Assembly (NCBI GenBank): GCA_032229975.1
Contig: JAVXVG010000044.1
Coordinates: 1-64,000, forward strand
Direction: 5' to 3'
DNA from: JAIVGV01 sp032229975
GTDB taxonomy: Bacteria > Acidobacteriota > Blastocatellia > Pyrinomonadales > Pyrinomonadaceae
DNA length: 64,000 bases
How positions within the stretch are numbered: the first letter of the stretch is position 1; each line of letters opens with the position of its first letter. Positions 7,978-16,090 of this stretch are shown in pieces. The position numbers were made by a program, and so were the translations under genes. The notes below the pieces were generated by a model, which did not search any database, had not been told where the DNA came from, and saw nothing but the letters and a program-made list of their open reading frames with translations.

Positions 7978-9476
7978 CTCGCCTTCATCAACTGACGACT
8001 TTCGCGCGCGAGCAATTCTACCAGATCATCGATATGCCCGCGTTCCGTCAGGAAGCTGTTGACGTTGGCGCGCAAGGCACGCCGGCCCTTGAGCACGGTC
8101 GTCGAGAGCCAAGCCTCGCCGCTTCGCTCAACGCGCTGTTGTAGAGCTTGTTGCAACGCATCACGCTTCTCATCGCTTGCGCTACGCATCTCTTCCGGCA
8201 CGAAGCGGAAGCAGCAGACCGCCGTCTCAACTTCGCCGACGCTCTCAAAGCCTTCGGTCTCGCGTAGTCGCGCGGCGAGATATTTCGTCAGCTCGATCTG
8301 GCGGTCGATGATCTCCGCGTAGCCATCTGTGCCGAGCGACTTGAGGGCCATCCAGACCTTGAGCGCGTTAAAACGCTTCGTGCCAAGCTGCCCGTAGCGG
8401 AAGCAATCGAAGGGCACGTCCTCGCCGCCGCGCTGCTCGCTCAGGTATTCGGGCGTGATGTCGAACGAGTCGCGCAACACATGGCCGCCGTCGCGCACGA
8501 GCGTCGCGCCCGCAGCGAAGGGCACGAACATCCACTTGTGCGGATCAATCGTCACGGAGTCGGCGCGCTCAATTCCCTTCAACAAATGTCGATGCTTCCC
8601 GGACATCGCGAGTGCGCCGCCGTATGCGGCATCGACGTGAAACCAGATGTTGTACTCGCTGGCGATCTCGGCCAACTCATCGAGCGGATCGATGATGCCC
8701 GTCGATGTCGCGCCCGCCGCGCCCGCGATGCAGATGGGGACGTTGCCCGCTTTTGTGTCGCGCTCGATCTCTTCGCGCAAGAGATCAGTGCGAATGTGGA
8801 AGCGTTCGTCCGTTCCGATCTTTCGCAGGTTACGACGACCGAGACCGAGTATGTCAACGCTCTTCTCGAAAGAGTAGTGCGACTGCTCTGAAGCATAGAC
8901 GACGAGATGGCCGCCGCTTCTTTCATCGCGCGCGCATTGACGCAGACCGAAGTCGCGTGCGCGATTAGCGGCGCGGTCGCGCGCGCATTTGAGTGAGACG
9001 AGGTTCGCTTCCGATCCGCCGCTCGTCATCGTGCCGTAGCTCTCGGAAGAGTAGCCGATCATCTCGCAGAGCCAGCGCAGCACGCGCGCTTCGATGACGC
9101 TCGCTGCGGGCGAATTGCGCCAGACGGCCTGATTCTGGTTGATCGCCGAAGCTAATGCATCGGCCCAGACGCCGACGGGCAAAGGCGTCGGGTTGAAGAG
9201 CCCGTAGTAGCGTGGGCTCGGAATCGTCATCGAATGCGGAACGATCTCATCGGCGAAGCGCGCGAGCAACTCTTCAATAGCAACGCCCTCGCGCGGCAGC
9301 GGCTCATCAAAGAGACGTTCTAATTCGTTCGGCGTTGCGCGCGAGCAGACCACGGCGTCTTCAAGCGTGCGCGCGTGCGCGGCGACGATCTCAGTGGCCG
9401 CACGTCCCAAACGCTCGTGCTCTGCGGCAAGCTGTTCGGTGCGAGAAGTTTGGTTTTCTTGTGCGGGCTTGTTCAT
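7974..9476 (-). CDS. PLP-dependent group II amino-acid decarboxylase
   Basis: A 500-residue fold-type I PLP enzyme of the glutamate/aromatic-amino-acid/tyrosine decarboxylase group. Visible features are the pyridine-stacking region GTMTSGGSEANLVSLKCARD (149-168), HVDAAYGGALAM with the PLP-binding Asp (283), and TIDPHKWMFVPF with the Schiff-base Lys314. Substrate specificity (aromatic L-amino acid, glutamate or other) is not decidable here. It is the first gene of a minus-strand set and overlaps the next gene by 4 nt. The start is 67 nt from divergent rsmG. Confidence 0.9.
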   Translation of the reverse strand: MNKPAQENQTSRTEQLAAEHERLGRAATEIVAAHARTLEDAVVCSRATPNELERLFDEPLPREGVAIEELLARFADEIVPHSMTIPSPRYYGLFNPTPLPVGVWADALASAINQNQAVWRNSPAASVIEARVLRWLCEMIGYSSESYGTMTSGGSEANLVSLKCARDRAANRARDFGLRQCARDERSGGHLVVYASEQSHYSFEKSVDILGLGRRNLRKIGTDERFHIRTDLLREEIERDTKAGNVPICIAGAAGATSTGIIDPLDELAEIASEYNIWFHVDAAYGGALAMSGKHRHLLKGIERADSVTIDPHKWMFVPFAAGATLVRDGGHVLRDSFDITPEYLSEQRGGEDVPFDCFRYGQLGTKRFNALKVWMALKSLGTDGYAEIIDRQIELTKYLAARLRETEGFESVGEVETAVCCFRFVPEEMRSASDEKRDALQQALQQRVERSGEAWLSTTVLKGRRALRANVNSFLTERGHIDDLVELLARESRQLMKAR

Positions 9477-9478
9477 CT

Positions 9479-9527
9479 TGCGTTAAGCTGACTGCGTTAA
9501 GCTACTCCATGCGCGGAAAATATTTCC
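9479..9527. promoter_or_regulatory. Divergent intergenic region with tandem repeat and small palindrome
   Basis: Between the decarboxylase and rsmG starts, the 11-mer tgcgttaagct occurs twice in phase (9479-9489 and 9493-9503, a 14-nt period). A near-palindrome ggaaa-ata-tttcc follows at 9515-9527. This short divergent spacer must hold both promoters, so these are candidate regulator sites. No clear -10/-35 pair was assigned. Confidence 0.4.
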
Positions 9528-9543
9528 AGCCCGCAAGTGAAAG

Positions 9544-10185
9544 ATGACGGATCGCCGACGAGAATTTTACAGCGCACTCGAAGCACACGGCTCGCAGTTC
9601 GGCGTGCGACTCGAAGAAGCGACGCGCGTGCGGCTCGCAGACTATTTCGAGTTGGTCGAGCATTGGAATCCGCGCCTGCACCTCGTCGCGCCCTGCTCTC
9701 CGAACGAATTCGCGGTGCGTCACGTTCTCGAATCGCTCTTCGCGTTAGAGCATCTCCCGCAGAGTGCGAACGTCATCGACGTAGGCTCTGGCGCGGGCCT
9801 TCCCATCGTTCCCTGTCTTGTCGCGCGCGGCGGCCTGCGCGCCACACTCTTTGAAGCCTCGACGAAAAAATCGATCTTCCTGCGCGAAGCTATCGCCGCG
9901 CTTAAACTCCGAGATGTGGCGCGCGTCGTCAACTCTCGCTTTGAGAACGCAGACGCGCCCGATGCCGGAGCGTTGACGTGTCGCGCGCTCGAACGCTTCT
10001 CAGAGATGCTGCCACGACTCTTCGAGTGGTCGCCGAAGCGCGCACGCCTGCTCCTCTTCGGCGGCGCGTCGGTGCGCGAAGAGATTGAACGCGCTGCACT
10101 CTCATACGAGGCTTTTCAGATTCCCCTCTCCGAGCGTCGCTTCCTCTTCATTGCTCAACGTTCGACACAGCACGTCGTGTCGTGA
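9544..10185 (+). CDS. rsmG: 16S rRNA (guanine527-N7)-methyltransferase
   Basis: Methylates G527 of 16S rRNA using S-adenosylmethionine. The 213-residue length is typical. RsmG signatures include NPRLHLVAPCSPNEFAVRHV, the SAM-binding loop VIDVGSGAGLPIVPCLV, LFEASTKKSIFLREA and VVNSRFENA. It stands alone, not in the gid/parA cluster found in many bacteria. It starts at an ATG preceded by gtgaaag and ends at a strong bidirectional hairpin. Confidence 0.95.
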   Translation: MTDRRREFYSALEAHGSQFGVRLEEATRVRLADYFELVEHWNPRLHLVAPCSPNEFAVRHVLESLFALEHLPQSANVIDVGSGAGLPIVPCLVARGGLRATLFEASTKKSIFLREAIAALKLRDVARVVNSRFENADAPDAGALTCRALERFSEMLPRLFEWSPKRARLLLFGGASVREEIERAALSYEAFQIPLSERRFLFIAQRSTQHVVS

Positions 10186-10228
10186 AAAACGAAGGGCGCG
10201 AGATCGTTCAAAGTCTCGCGCCCTCGTT
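10186..10228. terminator. Bidirectional hairpin terminator (rsmG / S55 peptidase)
   Basis: A perfect 10-bp stem gggcgcgaga (10194-10203) pairs with 10214-10223 around a 10-nt loop. It extends outward through aacga/tcgtt after a single bulge. A-rich sequence on the left gives a T-rich tract for minus-strand transcripts. It lies exactly between two convergent stop codons. Confidence 0.85.
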
Positions 10229-10249
10229 GAATTGAATGTGAACGTTCTG

Positions 10250-12133
10250 TTAGCGAATGACGTTGATGCCGATCAGTTGTTGGCCTTCGATGACGAATTC
10301 GGCGGCGGGCAGTTCCTTCTCGCTCAAGGGCGAGAGCATCGTGGGCGTGAAGCCGCCACTGCTGCGCTCGCTATTGAGCGTGGCGAACATCGAGGGCGGC
10401 AAACTGGGAAGCTCATCCGTGCCGACGACTGCGCCGGGCGTGATGCGGAAGAGTTTGACGTAGAGCCGGTCGTTCTTCTTCACGCGATTGAGCGCGCCGA
10501 CGAGCTGGCCCAAATCTTTGGGCACGAAGTTCTGCGCGGCGAGGGCCTGTTGGAGCGTGCCGCCATCGCCGACGAAGAGGACGAGCTGGCCCTGCGGCAC
10601 GTCCATCGGAATCTCGACGGGGATGCGCTGGACATACTGCTTGCCCGAATCGGTGCGAACGTATGCCTGCACCTCGACGGTCTCTCCACGCGCAACCTCC
10701 GTGCGGTCGAGCGAGATGCGTTCGAGCGTACCGGCCCTGCGCTCGTCCGAAGAAGTGATGTTGACGTTGATCGCGCCGATCTCGACGTTGTCGAAGCCGC
10801 TCGACAAAAGCGTCGAGACTGGCGAGGCGACTGATCCGGCGGCTTGCGCGCCCGCAGTGTTCGACGAGAATCGGCGTTCGAGCTTGATGGGCTGCTGGCC
10901 CTTCACGTCAATCGTGCCGCTCACGCTGATCGTCGAATCTCCTAAGCTGCGCTCGGTCGAGGTGAGCGTGCTGTAGAGCGTGATGTTTAGAAGAAGCGGC
11001 GAGAGAAACGGATCGTTGACGATCTCATAGGCATATTTCTCTGAATGGTCGCGACTCGTCTGCACCGTGACATTGACGGGGATCATCTTCGGCGCGCGAC
11101 CGAGTTGACCATAGACGCCCGTCGAACGATCCTGCGAGATCGTGCCGACCATCTGGCCCGACGAAGAGAGCTTGAAAGAGTTGTTGATGTTCGAGACGAC
11201 CGTGATCACCGACGACTCGCTCATCGGCATGTCGGCGACGCCGAGACTCAGGAACGGATGACCGAACGCATAGATGCGATCACCATCGCGCCAAGTGACC
11301 GTGCCGGCGGCGGCGAGCGAGAAGTCGCCGCGCACGAGTTGCACGGATACGCTTGATCCGGGAAGCAGAGTCTTGTCCGTCACCTTCGCGAGCGGCGTGA
11401 TCGAAGAGCTGCCGCCAACGCCCGCGACGGGCATTAGTCCGCCCGCCTGCAACTGCGGCGCGAAGCGGGCGAGAGCTTCTTGGCTCACGCCGCCGAAGAC
11501 GAGCGGCGTCGCAATCGGGAGCATCTGTTGGCCGATGAGCGGAAGCAGTTGCGAACTCGCAGCGACGGGAGCGAGCAGAGAAGTTCCTGCGATGGCCGGC
11601 TTCGGCAGTTCGCTCGTCCAATCGGTCGAAGCGAGTTTCGCGAACGAGTAAGTGCGCGGCAGAGTCGAGCGCGGAGAGTCGGCCTTGCGCTCGAAGATGT
11701 CGATCATCTGCTTGATCGGCGTGATGCCCGCGATGGGCTCTTGTGCGAAAGGGAAAGTGAAGGCCACCGCGCCGACGAGCTTGCCGTCGATGAAGACGGG
11801 CGAGCCGGACATCCCTGCGAAGACGCGCGTCTTCTCGACGTTCGGGCCGGTGAGCTTCGCGATGATGGCCGATTGCCGGGGGTTCGGGAATCCTTCGAGC
11901 ACGCCGAGCACTTCGACGCCGAACTCTTGCGGCTCCGTTCCTACGAAGACCGTGTGACCAGTGCCCTTCATCCCTGCGCGCACGTCTTCGAGCGGGAAGA
12001 GTCGCGCATCCGCCTGCGCGATCTTGACGGACGTGTGAACAGCTTGTGTCGGGGCCACCTGTGCGGGAGCGACGGGCGCGAGGGCCGAGAGCGCGAAGAG
12101 GCTTGCGAAGAGAGCGATCAAACTTTTCTTCAT
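10250..12133 (-). CDS. SpoIVB-type (S55) serine peptidase-like exported protein
   Basis: 627 residues from the ATG at 12133, which opens a clean signal peptide (MKKSLIALFASLFALSALAP). Upstream in-frame codons up to 12265 look non-coding. The S55 signature FAGMSGSPVFIDGKLVGAV (residues about 105-123) contains the presumed catalytic Ser. A GHTVFVG motif lies just before it, and an IYAFGHPFLSLG segment with a candidate His (about 292) lies after it. In SpoIVB the GH motif precedes GMSGSP, so the order here is swapped. No PDZ domain is obvious. It probably acts in the periplasm. A bidirectional terminator follows it, and a good promoter lies about 100 nt upstream. Confidence 0.8.
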   Translation of the reverse strand: MKKSLIALFASLFALSALAPVAPAQVAPTQAVHTSVKIAQADARLFPLEDVRAGMKGTGHTVFVGTEPQEFGVEVLGVLEGFPNPRQSAIIAKLTGPNVEKTRVFAGMSGSPVFIDGKLVGAVAFTFPFAQEPIAGITPIKQMIDIFERKADSPRSTLPRTYSFAKLASTDWTSELPKPAIAGTSLLAPVAASSQLLPLIGQQMLPIATPLVFGGVSQEALARFAPQLQAGGLMPVAGVGGSSSITPLAKVTDKTLLPGSSVSVQLVRGDFSLAAAGTVTWRDGDRIYAFGHPFLSLGVADMPMSESSVITVVSNINNSFKLSSSGQMVGTISQDRSTGVYGQLGRAPKMIPVNVTVQTSRDHSEKYAYEIVNDPFLSPLLLNITLYSTLTSTERSLGDSTISVSGTIDVKGQQPIKLERRFSSNTAGAQAAGSVASPVSTLLSSGFDNVEIGAINVNITSSDERRAGTLERISLDRTEVARGETVEVQAYVRTDSGKQYVQRIPVEIPMDVPQGQLVLFVGDGGTLQQALAAQNFVPKDLGQLVGALNRVKKNDRLYVKLFRITPGAVVGTDELPSLPPSMFATLNSERSSGGFTPTMLSPLSEKELPAAEFVIEGQQLIGINVIR

Positions 12134-12400
12134 TTGGTAAACCAGTGCGAACGTCAGACGAGAGACTCGACCGTTAAAAAATTTCGCGCTCGGTCTGCCG
12201 CGCTCGTGCGGCGACTCGAACGCTCTCGTGTTTCGACTATAACCGTCGCTTTCTAAGATGGTCAAGGTGTTGAAAAGGTTGGAAAAGTCGCGCAGCGAAA
12301 TACGCCCGCGTCATATGCTCCGCCGTCCAAGCAGACTTCTTGCCGCGCCTTTTCGCGCGTGTTAACTTCCACGGGATAGAGTTACCGAAGCGGGCTCTTC
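12134..12400. other. Divergent promoter region between S55 peptidase and mobA
   Basis: 267 nt without a gene. It carries the leader of the S55 peptidase gene and a clear minus-strand promoter at 12236-12265. The half next to mobA has no convincing consensus promoter and no structured RNA that I recognise. Confidence 0.6.
12236..12265 (-). promoter_or_regulatory. Sigma70-like promoter of S55 peptidase gene
   Basis: Read on the minus strand, TTGACC (12265-12260), an 18-nt spacer and TATAGT (12241-12236). Each hexamer matches consensus at five of six positions. Predicted transcription starts about 95 nt before the chosen ATG at 12133. This supports that start, because the longer frame would begin on top of the promoter. 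Confidence 0.65.
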
Positions 12401-13003
12401 ATGATCGAAGTCGAAGGCTTCATCCTCGCGGGCGGCGCATCGAGCCGCATGGGCACGGACAAAGCCGCGCTCCTGTTGGACAGCGAGACATTCATCAGTC
12501 GCACGAGCCGCACGTTGGGAGCGGTCGCGAAGCGCGTGAGTGTAGTTAGCAGTCACGACGATCACATTGCGTTCGGTCTGCCGGTCGTGCGCGATCTGCG
12601 CGCGGGCGCGGGCGCACTCGGCGGCTTGCACGCCGCACTCTCGGCGTGTCAGGCGCGTTGGGCCCTCATCGTCTCCTGCGATCTGCCCTTCGTCACGGCG
12701 CAGCTCTTGGCGCGGCTCGTCTCGTTCGCGTCCGCAGACTTCGATGCCGTCGCGCCCCTACAACCCGACGGCAGGCCGCAGCCGCTCTGCGCGCTCTACT
12801 CAACGGCCACCTGTCTCGCCGCAGCCGAGCGTCTGCTTGACAACGGCGAGCTTCGACCGCGCATCCTGCTCCGGCAGGCACGCACGCGCTGGGTCGCGCA
12901 CGCGGAACTCGCAGACTTGTCCGGCGCGCAACTCTTTTTCACGAACGTCAACACTCAAGAGGACTACGAACGCGCAAAAGCAACGATGAATGATGAGCGA
13001 TGA
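12401..13003 (+). CDS. mobA: Molybdenum cofactor guanylyltransferase
   Basis: Transfers GMP from GTP to molybdopterin to make the guanine dinucleotide form of the cofactor. The 200-residue length is typical. The nucleotide-binding signature GFILAGGASSRMGTDKAALL, the VVRDLRAGAGALGGLHAAL segment and ALIVSCDLPFVTAQLL are diagnostic of MobA. No other Mo-cofactor gene lies nearby. The last codons (MNDER, TGA) are part of the left arm of word-array repeat B, so the C-terminus is repeat-derived. Confidence 0.9.
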   Translation: MIEVEGFILAGGASSRMGTDKAALLLDSETFISRTSRTLGAVAKRVSVVSSHDDHIAFGLPVVRDLRAGAGALGGLHAALSACQARWALIVSCDLPFVTAQLLARLVSFASADFDAVAPLQPDGRPQPLCALYSTATCLAAAERLLDNGELRPRILLRQARTRWVAHAELADLSGAQLFFTNVNTQEDYERAKATMNDER

Positions 13004-13086
13004 GCGATGAAGTAAGAGCAACTGACTTTCGTTCATCGTTCATACTTCATCGTTCATACTTCATCGTTCATCGCTCATCATTCATA
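12986..13086. repeat. Heptamer-word inverted repeat B (ttcatcg class)
   Basis: The left arm 12986-13011 and right arm 13060-13085 form a 26-bp inverted repeat with one mismatch. The right side is preceded by tandem 14-mers, ttcatcgttcatac at 13032-13045 and 13046-13059, so it reads as eight consecutive 7-nt words (ttcatcg, ttcatac, ttcatcg, ttcatac, ttcatcg, ttcatcg, ctcatca, ttcatag). The mobA stop codon (13001-13003) is inside the left arm. The hairpin ends 10 nt before the next ATG. Confidence 0.9.
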
Positions 13087-13095
13087 GTTTCTGCT

Positions 13096-14061
13096 ATGTC
13101 CCCACGACGACGAGTTGGAAGAAGGCTGTTGAAGGCGCTGCTGCCCCTCGTGGGGCTTGTCGTCGTCGGCATCTCTGCGTTCGGCTTCTGGCTCGCACAT
13201 TCGGCGGCGCACCCACCGACGCATCCCTACCTCGTTACGCCCGAACAGTTCGTTCGCATCAGCTCGCGGGCCGTCAAGGCGACGGAAGAGACGTGGCCGA
13301 ACGCGGACGGCACGCGAGCGCGCGGCTGGCTGCTGCGCGGCGCGGAAGGCTCGCCCGCCGTCGTACTGCTTCACGGCTACGGCGGAGATCGCTCGTGGCT
13401 CTTCAACCTCGGCGTCAAGATCAACGAGACGACCAACTTCACGATCCTCTGCCCAGACCTTCGCGGTCATGGTCAGAATCCTCCGGTCGCTACAACAACA
13501 TTCGGCGCGCGCGAGACGGACGATTTCAACTCGGCCCTCGTCTTCCTGCGCTCTCTCAAGACGCAGCAGCAACGCCCACTCGTCGGCCCTGCGGTCGGCG
13601 CATACGGCGTCGAACTCGGAGCCTACGTCGCGCTCGCGTCCGCCGCGCGCGGCGAGGGCCACGAGTCGATCAAGGCGCTCGCGCTCGACTCCGTGCCTGC
13701 GAGTTCAGACGACGTGCTGCGCGGCGCGTTGCGCGAGCGTTCAGGGTTCGCGGGCTCGGCCTTCTTCGGGCTCGCGCGCATCTACGAAAAGGTTTACTCG
13801 CTCGGCGCTTACAAAAGCGGGCCCGCTTGCACAGCCGCAGCCACGCTCGACGAGCGCAAGGTGCTGCTTCTCTCCGGCGCGGACGCGGGCGATCTGCGCA
13901 CGTCAACCGAGCAACTCGCGCGCTGCTTCCCCGCCGCCGCTTCAGTCGAAGTCAAAATCGATCTGCCTCTCTCAGGCGTCCGCGTCTCCTCCGCGACAGG
14001 CGAGGCTGGCGAGGCATACGACCGTCTCGTCATAGATTTCTTTCAAAGCTCGCTCCGCTAA
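13096..14061 (+). CDS. Alpha/beta-hydrolase-fold membrane-anchored protein lacking the catalytic Ser
   Basis: 321 residues from the ATG at 13096; upstream in-frame codons from 13000 are translated repeat B. An N-terminal transmembrane anchor (LLPLVGLVVVGISAFGFWLA) is followed by an alpha/beta-hydrolase core with the oxyanion-type VVLLHGYGGDRSWLF (about 90-104) and LCPDLRGHGQNPP (118-130). Where the nucleophile elbow GxSxG is expected the protein reads GAYGVELGAYVAL, so Glu173 replaces Ser. No catalytic His is apparent near the C-terminus. It is probably a non-catalytic or altered hydrolase-fold protein. Confidence 0.8.
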   Translation: MSPRRRVGRRLLKALLPLVGLVVVGISAFGFWLAHSAAHPPTHPYLVTPEQFVRISSRAVKATEETWPNADGTRARGWLLRGAEGSPAVVLLHGYGGDRSWLFNLGVKINETTNFTILCPDLRGHGQNPPVATTTFGARETDDFNSALVFLRSLKTQQQRPLVGPAVGAYGVELGAYVALASAARGEGHESIKALALDSVPASSDDVLRGALRERSGFAGSAFFGLARIYEKVYSLGAYKSGPACTAAATLDERKVLLLSGADAGDLRTSTEQLARCFPAAASVEVKIDLPLSGVRVSSATGEAGEAYDRLVIDFFQSSLR

Positions 14062-14104
14062 CTTGCGCCGCGTCCTTCAATCAACTCACGACAAAACGAA
14101 TCAG

Positions 14105-15871
14105 CTATCGCTGGCCACCGTGCAGAGCGACGAGTGCGTTCGTCCCGTTGTTGCCGATCATCTCTGCGGGGATTGGACTCCACTTCAACAACTGTCCGGC
14201 GTGCTCGACACGCACGATGACTAACACCGTCGCGTTGCGCGCACGCGCGTACTCCGCGACCGGATAGACTCCGTCGAACGACTTCGGCTCGCCGTCCTCG
14301 TCGTAGATCAAACGTCCCGCCGCGTAATACTCAGAGCTACGCTCCACGTCGTAAAGGTTCACGACCGGCCCATCCGCGTAGCCGCGCTCCGACGCGAGCC
14401 GCAACAGATCGCGCACCGACTCGCGTCGCGTGAGCCCCTCCTGCGCGCATCCCGCTAACAACATGATCGTTAGGAGCGTTGCTCCGACGATGACGCACGC
14501 GATCCGCTCGCGCGAGCCGCGCATGATGACGACCCACGCGCCACCCACGCCAAGCGGAGCGGCGACGAGCAGCGCGCAGCCCGTCGCGATCAGGCCCGCG
14601 TGCGCAACGTAAAAGATCGACGCGGCGGCAGAGAGCATCACGCAGCCCGTCGCGCGCACAGCCCACGTGCGCCTTGCGCCGCGCGCGTAACGCCATAGCT
14701 CGCAGCCCGCAAGCGCAGCCACGCCCGGCAACGCAGGCAGCACGTAGCCCGGCAGCTTCGACTGCGACGCCGAAAAGAAGACGACCGGCACGACGATCCA
14801 CGCGAGCGCGAAGAGTCGCAGTCTCAACAGCGCATCGTCGTCCGCAACTTCTCTCTCCGTCGTCGCGTTGTGCGCCACGCCGCGCGCTCGCGTGCTCTCG
14901 ATCCATAAATCTTTCAACGCGGCGACGAGCAACGGCGTCCACGGCAACGCGAGGGCCGGCAGCGCGATGAGATAGTAATAGAGGGGGCCCGGATGGTGAT
15001 ACTTGTTTGAGACGAACCGCGCGAAGTGGTGTTTGATGATGAACTCGTCGAAGAAAGTGCGACCGTTGGCATAGCTAACCGGCCCGTACCAGATCGCCGC
15101 GACGAACAGCATCAACGGCACGCCCCACAGCAGCGACAATGGAGTGTGCGGCAATCGTCGGCGAAATATTTGCCAGCGAAAAACCTGCCACCGAAATATT
15201 TGATAGAGACCGACGACGCCGAACGGTATGACGATCCCGACAAGGCCCTTCGCGAGCAGCGCGCACCCCGCGCCCGCGTAGAAGCCCGCGAGCAACAGGC
15301 GCGCCTTGCGCGCATCCGGCTCTAACTCCGCGACGAAGAAGCACGCGAGACTGAGCGTGACGGTGGCCGTTAGCAGAATGTCGAAGTTGATCGCGCGCGT
15401 GAAGGCGATGAGGCCCACGCTCGAAGCCATCACGCCCGCGCACGCGAGTTGCAACCCGCTTGCGCCTCGCGCATCACTTCGATCAGCGATCATGTCGCCT
15501 TCGTCTTCGCTTTCGCCGCTCAACTCTGAGTCCGCGCTCTTCCCCACGCGCCCGCACATCCAACCCACGAGCAGCACGGTCAACCAACCGGCCAGCGCGG
15601 AGCCGAGTCGCGCCGCGCGCTCGTTGACTCCGAACAACTCGAAGCCGGCCATCTGCGCCCAGTAGCCGAGCGCGGGCTTCTCGAACCACGTGCGGCCGCC
15701 GAGCGTGGGCGTGACGAGATCGCCGCGCGCGTACATCTCGCGGGCCACCTCCGCGTAGCGCGGCTCGTCCGCGCCGAAGAAAGGCGCGCGCCCCAGTCCG
15801 TAAAAATAGACGAGCGCGGTGGCGACGAGCAGCAACAAGAAGCCGCGCTTTGCAAGGTTCGCGTGTTGCAA
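14105..15871 (-). CDS. ArnT/GT39-like polytopic glycosyltransferase
   Basis: A 588-residue membrane protein with many hydrophobic helices. The GT39/GT83 first-loop motif is present (FFGADEPRYAEVAREMYARGD, with the catalytic Asp-Glu pair near residue 34), followed by FEKPALGYW. This family moves sugars from polyprenyl phosphate donors to lipid A or proteins in the periplasm; the actual acceptor is unknown. An acidic loop sits near residues 115-130. An internal short tandem repeat (IFRWQVFRWQIFRRR) lies near 15150-15206. The start at 15871 is a TTG with no clear ribosome-binding site, so the start is less certain than the family. Confidence 0.85.
   Translation of the reverse strand: MQHANLAKRGFLLLLVATALVYFYGLGRAPFFGADEPRYAEVAREMYARGDLVTPTLGGRTWFEKPALGYWAQMAGFELFGVNERAARLGSALAGWLTVLLVGWMCGRVGKSADSELSGESEDEGDMIADRSDARGASGLQLACAGVMASSVGLIAFTRAINFDILLTATVTLSLACFFVAELEPDARKARLLLAGFYAGAGCALLAKGLVGIVIPFGVVGLYQIFRWQVFRWQIFRRRLPHTPLSLLWGVPLMLFVAAIWYGPVSYANGRTFFDEFIIKHHFARFVSNKYHHPGPLYYYLIALPALALPWTPLLVAALKDLWIESTRARGVAHNATTEREVADDDALLRLRLFALAWIVVPVVFFSASQSKLPGYVLPALPGVAALAGCELWRYARGARRTWAVRATGCVMLSAAASIFYVAHAGLIATGCALLVAAPLGVGGAWVVIMRGSRERIACVIVGATLLTIMLLAGCAQEGLTRRESVRDLLRLASERGYADGPVVNLYDVERSSEYYAAGRLIYDEDGEPKSFDGVYPVAEYARARNATVLVIVRVEHAGQLLKWSPIPAEMIGNNGTNALVALHGGQR
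15150..15206. repeat. In-frame 15-nt tandem repeat in glycosyltransferase gene
   Basis: Three imperfect copies encode IFRWQ, VFRWQ and IFRRR, and the DNA shows repeated gaaatattt / gaaaaacct words. It lies in a hydrophilic loop between predicted membrane helices and adds positive charge. Confidence 0.6.
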
Positions 15872-16090
15872 GTATGCTGTGGCAGTTTTCAGTTTTGAGT
15901 TGTCAGTTGTCAGTTGTCGAACGCTCCGTTAAACGAGTCGGGCGAGTATCGGCGATGCTGTCTCGATCTTCAACCCGCGAGCCGCTCCTTCTTCTTCGCG
16001 AAACAAGCACGCGACGAACTTAGCGCACATCGACGATCACGCGAGACGACTGAACTCTGCTCCGGCTGAAAACTGAAAACTCAAAAACTG
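15872..16090. repeat. Heptamer-word inverted repeat C (agttttc class)
   Basis: The left arm 15883-15918 reads in 7-nt words (agttttc, agttttg, agttgtc three times). The right arm 16066-16090 carries the reverse complement (ctgaaaactgaaaactc). At least 13 nt are perfectly complementary. The arms are about 150 nt apart with ordinary sequence between them. The right arm ends directly at the ATG of the oxidoreductase gene at 16091, so it covers the ribosome-binding region. Confidence 0.8.

Noticed and set aside
12986..13086. Possible CRISPR array from the tandem units
   Set aside because: Units are 7-14 nt with no unique spacers of constant length and no cas genes nearby.
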